Shown here: in pieces, positions 20,229-36,191 of the stretch
Layout of the letters: each line of letters begins with the position of its first letter
Numbering within the stretch: the stretch's first letter is position 1
NCBI GenBank assembly: GCA_017311185.1
Contig: JAESUZ010000771.1
Coordinates: forward strand, 814,001-878,000
DNA length: 64,000 nt
DNA from: Proteles cristata cristata
Taxonomy: Eukaryota > Chordata > Mammalia > Carnivora > Hyaenidae
Reading direction: 5' to 3'
Made by a program: the position numbers and the translations under genes
The notes under the pieces: generated by a model
Databases searched by the model: none
What the model was told of the DNA's origin: nothing
What the model saw: only the letters and a program-made list of their open reading frames with translations

Positions 20229-20651
20229 TATTGAAAACACCTTTTAAGCTGAGCTGTTGGTGAGACACAAGTTAACTGTGAATCTAAGTTGCTTTTCTGA
20301 GCCACCAATTGTAATGTTAACTCTTCTAGGCCACCTAGAAATGTTGCCTCCTTCCTACAGCCTTTCCTGACCTGAATATAAGCTATCCTTCCCCTAAGAC
20401 CCTTCACTTCCTGGTTTGTAGAAAACGAGGGGAAATGCATTCTTGAAGTGCATACACCACCATTTTGGTCCTTTTAGAGTTCATCTAGATAAGGAATCCT
20501 GGACTGAGTGGATATCTGGATATATTTGTCTAAAGTTACAGGTTGCTTAAAGACTGCTGGAACAGATTTCAGGCTTCCTTTTGGGTCCACTCTGGCACAC
20601 TCCATTTAAATTGGAAAGAAGGCATGGGCAAAATGATACAGTCTTTATTTA

Positions 20652-20879
20652 TGTATTTATTTTTTTTAACATTTATTCATTTTTGAGAGATGGAGAGAGA
20701 CACAGCATGAGTAGGGGAGGCGCAGAGAGAGAGAGAGAGAGGGAGACACTGAATCTAAAGCAGGCTCCAGGCTCTGAAAGATCAGCACAGAGCCCGATGG
20801 GGGTTCTAACCCACGATCCAGGAGGTCATCACCTAAGCCAAAGTTGGATACTTAACCGACTGTGTCACCCAGGCGCCCC
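20652..20879 (-). mobile_element. SINEC
   Basis: 'tttattcatttttgagagat', a GA-repeat tract, 'gatcagcacagagcccgatg' and head 'gtgtcacccaggcgcccc'. Imperfect flanks resembling GATACAGTCT and GATCCAGTCT. Confidence 0.9.
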
Positions 20880-21149
20880 GATCCAGTCTATTATAGATAC
20901 AGTTCGGCTCCAAGCTAGCCATTTCCTGGCTCTGTGGCCGAGGCCAATTTACTTGAATTTTCTAGGCCAGTTTTCAGCCACCTGACTGGGGCGGCTAAAT
21001 GTCAAACACTCGGGAAGGCGTCCCAGGTTCTTAATAATCATTTGGAAAGCAAAACCAAAAAAGCCAACGTGAGATTACTTGTATCTACTAGCCCGTGAAA
21101 TCCAAGCGCCAAAGAAACGTTAACCCAGGATATAGCTAGCCCTAAACAA

Positions 21150-21368
21150 CTGCCGGTGACAGCGGTTCCGGACTTCGAGACTTAATCTGACGTGGCGGGG
21201 CGGGACTTCCGGCGGGAGGCGGAAGCGGAGCGGGAGGCGCGGACCGTCAGGGGCGGGTGACAGATCTGTGGTCTCCCGGGCGCGGCGCGCAAGCCGGGGA
21301 GGCAAGGCAGGACTCGGGTTCCGTTGCCACCTGCCCGAGCACTCCGCGACGCCGACCTCAGTGCCAGG
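21150..21368 (+). promoter_or_regulatory. MOGS: CpG promoter of MOGS
   Basis: CpG-rich, TATA-less stretch directly upstream of the MOGS start with ETS-type CTTCCGG/ACTTCCGG motifs around 21205. Consistent with a housekeeping promoter; start sites are not determined. Confidence 0.6.
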
Positions 21369-24767
<3,399 letters not shown>

Positions 24768-24943
24768 CCGGGGAGGATGAGGGGGAGCCAGGCCCCCACT
24801 CTGGACTAAAGAGACCAGGTCCCTAGCTTCTGCCCCCAGCCCTCAGATGCTAGTGCTTCAAACTTTCCTCAGCTCATCTCAGGTGTCTCCTTGTCATCCC
24901 ACATAGCCCTGGGGTGAATGTGAATTCAGAGTCTATTTTTCTA

Positions 24944-24949
24944 AATAAA
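24944..24949 (+). terminator. MOGS: MOGS polyadenylation signal (AATAAA)
   Basis: Canonical AATAAA 177 bases past the MOGS stop. The next gene, WBP1, ends on the opposite strand about 400 bases further on. Confidence 0.8.
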
Positions 24950-25059
24950 TTGGAAAACCATGCCAGACTCTATTGCTTTTGCCAGTTTTGCCTCACCAAG
25001 AAGTCTTAGCTCAGTCCAGACCTTAGAGCTGCCTGCTTTTCTTCAGAGAAGTTGGGAAA

Positions 25060-25065
25060 AGTGGT
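25060..25065. other. Convergent MOGS/WBP1 3' ends
   Basis: Midpoint of the interval 24768-25357 between the two stop codons. The interval holds the MOGS AATAAA and a minus-strand ATTAAA at 25160-25165. No gene is seen in between. Confidence 0.5.
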
Positions 25066-25159
25066 TATTTCTTATCCCCTTAAATCCAGTCAGGTCAAGT
25101 GCGATGCAGCAATTTCAGCACTAGTCCACCCAAATTCACAAGCAGCTGGTTCACATCTC

Positions 25160-25165
25160 TTTAAT
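25160..25165 (-). terminator. WBP1: Likely WBP1 polyadenylation signal (ATTAAA)
   Basis: Minus-strand ATTAAA about 195 bases past the WBP1 stop, the first good hexamer downstream. Confidence 0.55.
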
Positions 25166-25357
25166 GAGATCAAAGGCTCCTGTGTATGTTTTAGGGGGGT
25201 AGAGCTAGCACAGTCCCCCAAACGCTGCCACTCTCCTCAGGACTCCACCCCTTTCAGGCAGATTAGAGGAGGCAGGGAGAGGCCAAGGAGAACTCAAGGA
25301 GTTGGGCCCAGGGCTGTTTCTGGTGGGCAAGTAATCCACCCACCCTCCCAAAACTGA

Positions 25358-27417
<2,060 letters not shown>

Positions 27418-27900
27418 GCCTCCACCTACAGCCCCCTGTAGACCACAGCCTCCTCTATCGCCAGGCGCCCCGCCCCTGCCACCTCTGCCATGGTCCCTGC
27501 CCGGCCCATCTTCGCTGCCGCCACCATCACTCCGCGGCCGGAGCTTCCATCCGGAGAGAGCGGTGCCAACTAGGACCCAGATTGCTCGGTCCTACCAATC
27601 AGCAACGCCCGCCGGCGGACAGGCCAATAAGAACGGACCAGAGATTTCTCCCAGTGACCAATGTACAGCGGCGCCTCCGCCACTCTCCCAGACGACAAGA
27701 GCTTACACAGACAAAGAGTGGGGTAAGGTTCGACCCATGGCCCTGACTGACAGCGACAATAGCCAATATGGACAACAGAACGGGCTCCGCGCTATCAACC
27801 AATGAACGGCCGTCCAGAGAAGCAAAGTTCCTGCTGATTGGCTTGAGCGCTATTTTCGGGATGACGCCAAAGCCTCAACGAAGCCAGGTAATTCCGATAG
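27418..27900 (-). promoter_or_regulatory. WBP1: WBP1 promoter region with six CCAAT boxes
   Basis: Five CCAAT pentamers on the plus strand at 27595, 27624, 27658, 27763 and 27799, plus one inverted (ATTGG) at 27837-27841. Spacings are 29, 34, 105, 36 and 38 bases. Several have NF-Y-like flanks, such as ACCAATCAG and CTGATTGGC. The stretch is CpG-containing and has no TATA box. Clusters of NF-Y sites at about three-turn spacing are a known promoter architecture. Confidence 0.65.
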
Positions 27901-28085
27901 AAAGGGCGGGGGAGAGGACCAAAAGTCCGCCCGAGTTTAGGGGCAAAGCGGTCAGCCTTCTTTTGGCCCAGTGGTCGTTTCCTGGGGCTCGATGCAAGCT
28001 CTCGAGAGGGCAACGTGTGTGGGGGGAATTGACCGGCCCATACCCCATTTCCCCAATTCTGTACAAGTTGAGGCACCGGATGAAA

Positions 28086-28091
28086 TTTAAT
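28086..28091 (-). terminator. INO80B: INO80B polyadenylation signal (ATTAAA)
   Basis: Minus-strand ATTAAA about 67 bases past the INO80B stop. If used inefficiently, transcription would run straight into WBP1. Confidence 0.6.
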
Positions 28092-28157
28092 AGGGTGGAG
28101 AAAATAATGAAAACGGGGGCAGGGGAGAGGGCGCAGAGTCCGGGTTAAGTATGGATC

Positions 28158-30813
28158 TTAAGTAGCCAAAAGCGGGGATCCGGGACCCTCGGGCCCTCCA
28201 AGCCGCATCTGCAGGTTGATGCGGTAGCACTGAAGGCTGCAGAGTGCCTGGCCGGTGCGGGAGCAGGCGTAGCGGCGCGGGTGGGGGCAGCCCGGGACAG
28301 AGCATCGAGGAGGAGGGCCAGATGGGGATGGCCGTTGAGACAGTGGCGCGGGGACGGGAACGCCGGCGGGGAAGGAGAGGGTGGAACCCTGTGCCCCGCT
28401 GCTGTAGCGCACCATGGGCGCCGGGGCCACTGCCCGCCCGCCCCGCCGCTCGCCCCGAGCTGCCCCTCGGCCTCCCCGCCCGCTGGGCGCCGCAGTCTTA
28501 GTGAGACGCTCGATAGTCTGATTCTTGTGCTCCTCCGCCCGCCGAGCAGCCTGCAGCCGTCTCTTCCTCGCCCTCTCCTCGCGCTTCAGCAGCATCTCCT
28601 CGGTGAGGGCCGGAGCAGGGCAGCCCCCAGCCACAGGTAGTGGCAGCATCGGGGAAGGCTGACTCCGCGCCTTCTGGAGCAGAGCTCGCTGGGGAGAAAC
28701 AGACCGAGGGGGTGTCAGAGAGAGGTGTTCCAAAAGAACGAGGGAAGGCGAAAGCAGGGTCTTGAGGAGCGCTGGACTTGAGAGAAGAGGTGGAATGGGC
28801 ACCTCTCTAGGTGCCTTTTAGTACTGCCTCATCCCAGATCCCCAGACTTTCGTCTCTAGATCCTTGACTCTCAAGAAGAAAAGCATTAATAATATTTCCT
28901 GCCTTCCCCCAAACTCTGTTTACCACCTCTCCAGGGTTTTTTGTTTTGTTTTGTTTTTTGCTGTTTTAAATCTTTTCATCTCAGGGGAGACCATCAACTG
29001 GATAACTGCTCAAGCCCAAAACTCAAGGTTTCCCTTGACTCCTCTACCCCTCCCTGACTCCTAACAGGCATCTATTTCCAAAATATATCCAGAATCCATC
29101 TGATTTCCTCCTCCACAATTTCACCTTGGTTCAAGCCACTCTCCTTCAACAGCTTCCTGGTAGATCTTCCTTTTCTACTCTTTACCTCCACTAAGAAGCC
29201 AAAGTAATCTACCAAAATAGAACTCAAATGTATCACTTTCCTGCAAACAATCCTCTCATGGCTTAGTCACACTTATTTTCCTCCTTGACCAGTACTAGGC
29301 ATGTTCCACTCTCAGGGTCTTTGCACCTGCTGGTCTCTGCCTGAAAAGCACCTCTGGTATTGGAAATGTAATCTCTTCAGAGGGGTCTTCCCTGACTACA
29401 CTATCTAACATCTCTTTTCCACCACTTTCTATTTCATCGCCCTAGTTTTGCTACAAATCATGCTCTTCAAAATTATTTATTTACTTACCCCTCTCCCCCA
29501 AACACACACAGACACACAAGAATACCAGCTCCATGAGAACAGAAACCTTTTCTGTCTTTTTTTTCACCACTAATATCCCCACTGTCTAGCAACATTCTTG
29601 GGACATGGAAAATTCTCAATACATATTTAGCAAGTGAATAAAGAATGAACCGACTTACCTGTCGAGCAGTGAGCAGCCGTTCATTGATCTCCTTCTTGAG
29701 ATCTCCATTGTCATCCAGCTCTCCCTTCTCCAGGGCATCCAGCCACCTCTGTTCCTCCTCTTCCTCTTGACCCCCTAAGCCCCCTGACAGGTCCCGAAGT
29801 GGGGAGGGCGATAGATTACTGTCTTCATCTGGAAAGCAAAGTTGGAGAGCTAAAAGTAAAATTGTTCAGATGGGGAACCCTAATTTGGCCAAGTTAAATG
29901 GGGACACTCAAAATTCTCACCATCCTCAGAACCAGCCCTCTTCCTTTTACCAAGTATAGTGAGAAACCCAGTTTCCCCACCTCCAGATCCTTCTCACCCA
30001 GCCAGGCACGGTACTGCTCAAGGGGGACTCCTTCCATAGGTTCCTCTTCATTGTCAACAACCATAAGGGGAGAGGGTGATCGTGGACCTTCAGGTATCAC
30101 AGTAAAGGTAGGAACACTGTAGAAAAGCACCACTGTGTAAGCTGAGCAGTTGTCTCCTCTTGCTTGGTGATTATACCCAGCCCTCCCCTGCACACTCTTG
30201 GGCTCCTGCTACCTTAACGTCGGCCCCGAAATCAGAGTCCATTCTCTTCTACTGGAAAGCTTAAAGAGCTGCTTCTTTCTCTGCCTACTCTTAAAATTCC
30301 CCAAGTAAAACCTTGGCTTTCTTGGCCTCACCTCTTGGTGCCCAGGACCTGCCCACCCAGCTTGATTTTGAGTTTAAGCTGGGGCTTGGCAGGTGACGGC
30401 TGCGTCGGCCCAGCCTCCTCTTCCTGATGGTGTTTCTTCTTGTGTTTTTTCTTGTGCTTCTTGTGCTTTTTCTTGTGCACTCCATGGCCGTGGGCACCCG
30501 CCAGACTCAATTCCAGCGCTTCCCCTGCGTAAGGAGAGCCTGTCAACGGCGGACCACAACGGCGGGACAGAGAAAGCCTTGAAGAACCCGATACCCCCGA
30601 AGGGCCACACTCTTCCCGCGGTACACGCTGTTACCATAACAACAGCTCCGCCGTTCTCCTTCCCACCTGTGGCTAAGTACCCCCGACGCTTGGAAGAACA
30701 AAAAAGGGACTCCTTTTCTGAGGACGCCTAACTTGCTTTACCGACCCGCGGCTACCTGGTTCAGGGGCTTCCATAGCCCCAGAGGTGCTCCCGCGCCGCC
30801 ACAGCTTACTCAT
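28158..30813 (-). CDS. INO80B: INO80 complex subunit B (PAPA-1 / IES2 homologue)
   Basis: Coding exons in transcript order: 30756-30813, 30332-30524, 29998-30116, 29659-29828, 28158-28688. They join to 356 residues, the length I recall for human. It begins MSKLWRRGSTSGAMEAPEPG and ends GSPLLAT. Near residues 37-55 is a striking His/Lys repeat (HKKKHKKHKKKHKKKHH), probably a nucleic-acid-binding or nuclear targeting segment. The PAPA-1-type region with LLKREERARKRRLQAARRAE precedes a C-terminal HIT-type zinc finger, with Cys/His ligands in CSVPGCPHPRRYACSRTGQ and the following CSLQCY. The protein is a subunit of the nuclear INO80 chromatin-remodelling complex and binds the ATPase module. Exon 5 is GC-rich and encodes a Gly/Arg run. 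Intron 4 is filled by an L2 fossil. It has its own CpG promoter and is followed in tandem by WBP1. Confidence 0.97.
28980..29642 (+). repeat. L2 LINE 3' end fossil
   Basis: L2 signature in order: 'ccaaaatatatccagaatcc', 'tggttcaagccactctcctt', 'cagggtctttgcacctgctg', 'ggggtcttccctgactacac', 'ctccatgagaacagaaacct' and a tail 'caatacatatttagcaagtg'. Antisense in INO80B intron 4, about 660 bases long. Confidence 0.85.
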
Positions 30814-31090
30814 AGGATCCTGCAAGGAAAGGGGACTGGAAATGATAGGAACACATGCTTAATTGCCTTTTCCGCCCCGCGGAAGAACTGACTCTCTCAA
30901 AATAACAGCCTACTTCCGGTACGGAAAAACCATGCTTGTGCGGGGCACGCTCGGTGGCTAAAAATCCTCCCTGAGAAACAATGAAACGTCTAACAAAAGT
31001 TCCGGGCCCTCTGAGGCCGGGACAGCTTAAAGGGGCACGGCTTTGCCCTCGCTTCGCCTCCCCACACTCCATTGCAGCACTCAGCGCGGG
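30530..31090. promoter_or_regulatory. INO80B: CpG promoter of INO80B
   Basis: CpG-rich stretch spanning INO80B exon 1 and its upstream flank, TATA-less, with ETS-like ACTTCCGG near 30913-30920. Boundaries approximate. Confidence 0.55.
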
Positions 31091-31708
31091 CGATTCAATT
31101 GTTATTGTACCTAAACGTAGTGAGCGTGTACTCTGGACCAAACATGGAACTATGAGGATACAAAGATGAACATGAACACTTTCCCCTGCTTTGGAGGAGC
31201 TCAAAGCGCACCGGAGGAGTACGTAAGAAACTATGTTGCCGGCAAATGGCAGAAGTCCTTAATAGGATAGGTGCCCTAGGAGCAGAGCAAACTGTATTTA
31301 AGCCTAAATTCTCATCAGTAGAGAAATGGATGAATGAATTATGGTGCACCTATACAATCTGGAACACTTTATTGCTAACAAAAATTAAGAGGGATAAGTA
31401 ATTGATAAGATTGACATGGAATTTAGATCCTAATGGGTAATAGCATTGGAGACCATCTCAGTGTCCCTCTAATGAAACACCAAAATAATCATGTGCATGG
31501 ATTGGGTACATCCATACAATGGACAGCTATGCTACTATTCAAAGGAATGAGGCCTCTGAATGCTCCCAAGAAACTAGTGACATTAATTCTGATGGGTGAC
31601 TGAGGAACAAGGGTGAAGGGAGTCTTATTTTTCATAATATACATTTTTTTGTGCGTTTTGAACTTTGTAAAAAAATATGTGTCTATTTTACCTAATTAAT
31701 AAAAGAGA

Positions 31709-31918
31709 GGACGCCTGGGTGGCTCAGTTAAGCGTCTGACTTCTGCTCAGGTCATGATCTCACGGTTTATGAGTTCCAGCCCCCCGTTGGGTTCCGTGCT
31801 GACAGCTGAGAGGCTGGAGCCTGCTTCAGATTCTGTGTCTCACCTTCTTTTTGCCCCTCCCCTGCTCATGCTCTGTCTTTCTCTGTCTCTCAATAATAAA
31901 TAAAAACTTAAAAAAAAA
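31709..31918 (+). mobile_element. SINEC
   Basis: Head 'acgcctgggtggctcagtta', 'gtcatgatctcacggtttat', 'gtgctgacagctgagaggct' and tail 'caataataaataaaaactta'. Confidence 0.92.
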
Positions 31919-31937
31919 TTTTTTTTTAAAAGAACAT

Positions 31938-32107
31938 CGGGTACTTGGCTGGCTCAGTTGGTTAAGGGACTTCAGCTAAGGTCATGACCTCATGGTTTGT
32001 GAGTTTGAGCCCCATATCAGACTCTCTGCTGTCAGTGCAGAGCTCACTTCGGATCCTGTCTCCTTCTCTCTCTGCCTCTCCCTCCCCCGTCTCAAAAATA
32101 AATAAAC
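31938..32107 (+). mobile_element. SINEC, older diverged copy
   Basis: Head 'gggtacttggctggctcagt', 'gtcatgacctcatggtttgt', tail 'ctcaaaaataaataaa'. It sits directly between two other copies. Confidence 0.88.
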
Positions 32108-32338
32108 GGGCGCCTGGGTGGCTTAGTCGGTTAAGCATCCGACTTTCACTTAGGTCATGATCTCGCGGTTCGTGGGTTCGAGCCCCGCTTCGGGCTCTGT
32201 GCTGACTGCCAGCTCAGAGCCTGGAGCCTGTTTCAGAGTCTGTGTCTCCCTCTCTCTCTGACCCTCCCCTCACGCTGTCTCTCTCTATCCTAGAAATAAA
32301 ATAAAAATATTTAAAAATAAATAAATAAACAATTTTTT
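32108..32338 (+). mobile_element. SINEC, young subfamily, host of a nested copy
   Basis: Head 'cgggcgcctgggtggcttag', 'gatctcgcggttcgtgggtt', the diagnostic 'ctgactgccagctcagagcc' and 'cctagaaataaa'. Its A-rich tail is split by the next SINEC. Confidence 0.93.
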
Positions 32339-32542
32339 AAATATTTTTATTTATTTCTAGGAGAGAGAAGAGAGAGAGAGAGTGAGCAGGGAGGGTCAGA
32401 GAGATACAGACTCTGAAATAGGCTCCAGGCTCCGAGCTGGCAGTCAGCACAGAGCCCGACGCGGGGCTCGAACCCACGAACCGCAAGATCATGACCTAAG
32501 CGAAAGTCGGTCGCTTAACCGACTAAGCCACCCAGGCACCCC
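32339..32542 (-). mobile_element. SINEC, young subfamily, inserted in the tail of another SINEC
   Basis: Opposite orientation to its host. Flanked by ATAAATAAACAATTTTT on both sides, a duplication of host tail sequence, which dates this insertion after the host copy. Confidence 0.93.
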
Positions 32543-32959
32543 ATAAATAAACAATTTTTAAGTAAAAAGATAAATACTTTTTTAAAAAGAACAACAAAGT
32601 ATTTCTTATATGAAATAATAAAGGTGAGTTTCAATAGGATGTGATACCATTTCAAAAGTGTAATGTTTCTATATATGTAGGGAAAAAATGAGGAATGCAT
32701 ACTACACCTTAATTGTGGTTATCTTTAGAAGTTGGGGTTGAGGAACTTCTATTAGTTAGATCTGTGATGAATTTTCTTACAGCCAGTATATATCATATTT
32801 ATAATTAGAAAAATGTACCACCTATATGAGTATGTTTAAGTACGTACAAGATGTGTGTCTGAACAAGGTAGCATCAGGGAACAAAGAAAAAACTGATTCA
32901 AGAGACATTTCAGTGACAAAATTAAAAGGAATCAATGAAGTTATATGTGAGAATTCAGG

Positions 32960-33225
32960 AAGAAGTCAATGTTGTATAACGATTAAGATTAACAGAATGG
33001 ACTTTGGAGTCAGACAATCCTATTATAAAAACCCAGTTCCCCTATTTATTAGCTGTATAACCTTGAACTAAAAAGTTATTTAAGCTCTCTGAACCCTAGA
33101 TTTCAGTTTTGTAAGAAGTAATGAAGTAGGATCTACTTTAGAGGGCTCTTTCAAGGAATAAAATCAAATCAAGAATGCAAAGTACCTGGAAAATAGTAGG
33201 TGTTCAATAAGCAAATAACAACAAC
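32960..33225 (+). repeat. MIR SINE fossil, nearly full length
   Basis: Sense MIR: 'cgattaagattaacagaatg', 'ttattagctgtataaccttg', 'ttatttaagctctctgaacc', 'aatagtaggtgttcaataag'. Confidence 0.85.
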
Positions 33226-33759
33226 AATAATTGAGGTCTGCATTTCTGGCCCAAGTATTTAGAGGGAACGTGGTGTTTTAAATAAGAAAGCGAGCATAGA
33301 AAGTGAAGCAAGTATGAGAATCAGTGTTGTCAAAGGTGAATTTGAAGTGCCTGAGTGAATGCCCAGATAGAGATGAAATGCTGACAGGAGAAGCCAGTGC
33401 AAAAGGTATGAGTAGGGGTGTCATCAGCATAGAAACAGAGGTGCCCCCCAAAGTACGGGAATAGACAGACATTCCAGAATGAGCAAGCAGATGAAGAGTA
33501 AAAGACCAGGAACAGATCTGAGTGAGCACCTGTCCTGGACAGGCAGGCAGAGAGTGGCCAGGCAGAGTTGAGGAGAAGAGGTCAAAAGAAGGCAAGAAAG
33601 GGGCACTTGAGCAGATGAAGGCTGTGATCGGTTATGTGTAGTCCTGCAGAGGGCAGGCTGAACTCCTAGAAGGGGATGCATTCTAGCAGGTGTGAAGGCA
33701 ATAGTCCTGTATCACCAGGAGTTAAAGTGAGGGATCACCTACACTTAGTATTTGTCAAG

Positions 33760-33910
33760 CATAGTATAGTTTGTAACCTGCTTTCACATCCCTTCTCTCC
33801 CTTGATCTCCACGGCAGCTCTGTAAGAGGTACTATTGTTCCCTCATGAAGAAACTGAGGCTCAGAGAGGTTAAATGATTTGGCCAAAGTCACATAGTTAG
33901 GGAGTGTTGA
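33760..33910 (-). repeat. MIR SINE fossil
   Basis: Antisense MIR: 'gtaagaggtactattgttcc', 'gaagaaactgaggctcagag', 'ttggccaaagtcacatagtt'. Confidence 0.88.
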
Positions 33911-34591
33911 GCCAACCTCCAACAGCGGCTTCCTGACACCAGGCCGAGTGGTGTTTCCTCAACATCCTGATGCCCAGCAGGGAGCAAATGGCAACAGCAA
34001 GTAGCCAATAGCTCCGTTATTTTGTTTTGGTTTGGTTTTGCTTTATTTAGAAGAGATTTAAGCATCTTTGTAAGCTAAAAGGAAAAACTTTGTTCTTCTG
34101 AAAGAGTTCTTAGCCTTATTTTTAAAATATTTTTTTATTTTGAAATAATAGCAAACATACAGAAAAGTTGCAGGAAGAGAACAAAAAGGATTCTCTCAGT
34201 TCCTGAAATCAGATTCTGCAATTATTAACATTCATCATTACCCCTCCCCCTCATTATCGTTACTTATTTTTCTGATCTGAGACAAAGTTGCAGACATGTT
34301 GCCATTTCACCCTTAAATATTTCCTCAAAATAAGTACTCTGTTCTTATAACCTTTGTGCAACCCTCCCAATCAGGAAATTAATGTTGCTAGAACATGACC
34401 ATCCAATCCACAGAGGGCATTCAAGTTTGACCGCTGCCCAATGTCTTTCTTTCCTTTCTAGCCCAGGATCCAAATCCAGAATCATGCATTACATTCTCTT
34501 ATCATATCTCTTTGATTTACTTTAATCTGGAATATTTCTACACTTGTTCCCTATCTTTCATGATCTTGACAACTTTAAAGAGTACAAATCT

Positions 34592-34792
34592 GTGACACCT
34601 GGTGGCTCAGCCGATTAAGCGTCCAACTCTGGCTCAGGTCATGATCTCAGGGTTCGTGGGTCCGAGCCCTGCATCCGGCTCTGTGCTGATAGCTCAGAAC
34701 TTGGAGCCTGATATGGATTCTGTGTCTCCCTCTGCCTCTGCCTTTCCCCAGCTCGCCCTCTGTCTCTCTCAAAAACAAATAAACGTTTAAAA
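34592..34792 (+). mobile_element. SINEC
   Basis: Head 'gacacctggtggctcagccg', 'gtgctgatagctcagaactt', tail 'caaaaacaaataaacgttta'. Direct repeats AAAGAGTACA flank it. Confidence 0.92.
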
Positions 34793-34825
34793 AAAGAGTA
34801 CAGTACAGACCTTTGGGGGCTCTTG

Positions 34826-34925
34826 ACTGGCTCGGGCTCATTTGGTAGAGCATGTGACTCGACCTCAGAGTTGTAAATTCGAGCCCCACATTGGGTGTAG
34901 AGATTACTTAAAAACATAAAAAATT
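34826..34925 (+). mobile_element. Short SINEC variant (tRNA-like head plus short tail)
   Basis: About 100 bases: 'tggctcgggctcatttggta', 'cctcagagttgtaaattcga', 'cacattgggtgtagagatta' and an A-rich tail, without the CT-rich middle of full SINEC copies. Confidence 0.8.
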
Positions 34926-34930
34926 GTAAA

Positions 34931-35121
34931 TGCTTATTTACTTATTTTAAGAGAGAGAGAGTGTGCATGAGCAGGAGAGGGGCAGAGAGAGAAAATCCCA
35001 ACCATGCTCTATGCTGTTAGCATGGAGACCACCGCGGGGCTCAAACTCTTGAACTGCAAGATCATGACCTGAGCTGAAATCAAGAGCTGGTTGCTTAACC
35101 AACTGAGCCACCAGGTGCCCC
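34931..35121 (-). mobile_element. SINEC, older copy
   Basis: 'tttacttattttaagagaga', 'gctgttagcatggagaccac' and head 'actgagccaccaggtgcccc'. Confidence 0.9.
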
Positions 35122-35333
35122 AAGTGTAATTATTTTTGAGAGAAAGAGCATGCGTGCACAAGTGAAGGAAGGGCAGACAGAGCGGGGGAGAAGGGAGAAA
35201 GAGAATCCCAAGCAGGCTCCAGCATTGTCAGTATGGAGCCTGATGCAGGGCTTGAACCCACAAACCATGAGATCATGACCTGAACCAAAACTAAGAGTCA
35301 GATGCTTAACCAACTGAGTCAGCAGGCACCCTC
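35122..35333 (-). mobile_element. SINEC, older copy
   Basis: 'aattatttttgagagaaaga', 'cattgtcagtatggagcctg', 'cttaaccaactgagtcagca'. Lies directly against the preceding SINEC. Confidence 0.88.
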
Positions 35334-36168
35334 AAAATGCAATCTTTAAAAAACAGAGTACAGGCCTTTGATTCCTGATGTCCTTCAACCTGGATCCATC
35401 TGGTGTTTCCTCATGTCTCGATTCATAATTGTTGGCAGGAATACTATACGAAAAAGACTGCACTGTGTTCTTCTCAGTGTATCACATCAGGAGGCACATG
35501 GTGTCAGCCTGCCTCACTACCAATGATGCTAACCTTGATCACCTGCTCAAGGTGGTGTCTGTTGGTGTTCTCCACTGTAAAGTTGCCATTTTTCACTTTT
35601 ATAATTAATGAGTTATTTTCTGGGGAAATACTTTGAAACTACTCTGATAATCCTGTTCCCCACCAAGCCTCCACCCACCAGGCCTAGTATCCATTGACAA
35701 ATACTCTATGAGTCAGCAGTACTATAATAATTGCCAGTGTAATCTTTCTACTTCCATTATTGCATCTACATGTATTATTAGTGGGCAGGCTACTGTGAAG
35801 AGGTGCTTTCTCTTCTTACATTCCTTTACATATGTATTATTTACATCATTTTCTATTTCAGTCAATGGGTTATAATCCATTACTATCGTTATTTATTTTG
35901 ATGCTGAAATATGTCCCAGCTTTGCTCAGTGGGCATTTTTTTAGGATGATTTCTGTGTCCTTTTGACATGTTTCCATCATTCTTTGAGCACTTTTTTACT
36001 TTCTAACACTACAACATGTTTTGGGCTTGTCTTGTACTTTCCTTTGAAAGGGGTGGGAACCAAGAAATGCCAGGAAGTAGGAACATGTGGCTGACGTGAC
36101 ACTGAACTACACCAGTCACACCACTGGAACCTACTGATGAGGATTTCCCTGTTAGCACAGCCACCTGC

Positions 36169-36191
36169 CCCCCCCTTCCCCCCCCCCCCCG
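36169..36191. repeat. Poly-C run
   Basis: Two near-uniform C tracts separated by TT, a low-complexity site prone to length errors. Confidence 0.85.

Larger units (their letters stand above)
17520..21150. other. Intergenic region between MRPL53 and MOGS
   Basis: No coding exon is supported. 17.7-18.55 kb is a T/C-rich stretch that looks like an old retroelement but that I cannot classify. From 18.9 to 20.9 kb it holds MIR, L2-like and three SINEC copies, listed separately. Confidence 0.7.
34085..36060. repeat. L1-derived 3' fossil interrupted by four SINEs
   Basis: Two separated blocks, 34085-34590 and 35340-36060, read as one old L1 3' region. The left block has 'aaacatacagaaaagttgca' and 'ggatccaaatccagaatcat'; the right has 'tcaggaggcacatggtgtca', 'ttgatcacctgctcaaggtg' and 'cattctttgagcac'. 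The 750 bases between are a SINE cluster. Subfamily and orientation not assigned. Confidence 0.75.

Noticed and set aside
32515..32700. Possible retroviral or L1 reverse-transcriptase coding remnants in the 31-40 kb desert
   Set aside because: No reverse transcriptase, integrase or Gag motif is found in any frame; the LINE fossils here are non-coding 3' ends.
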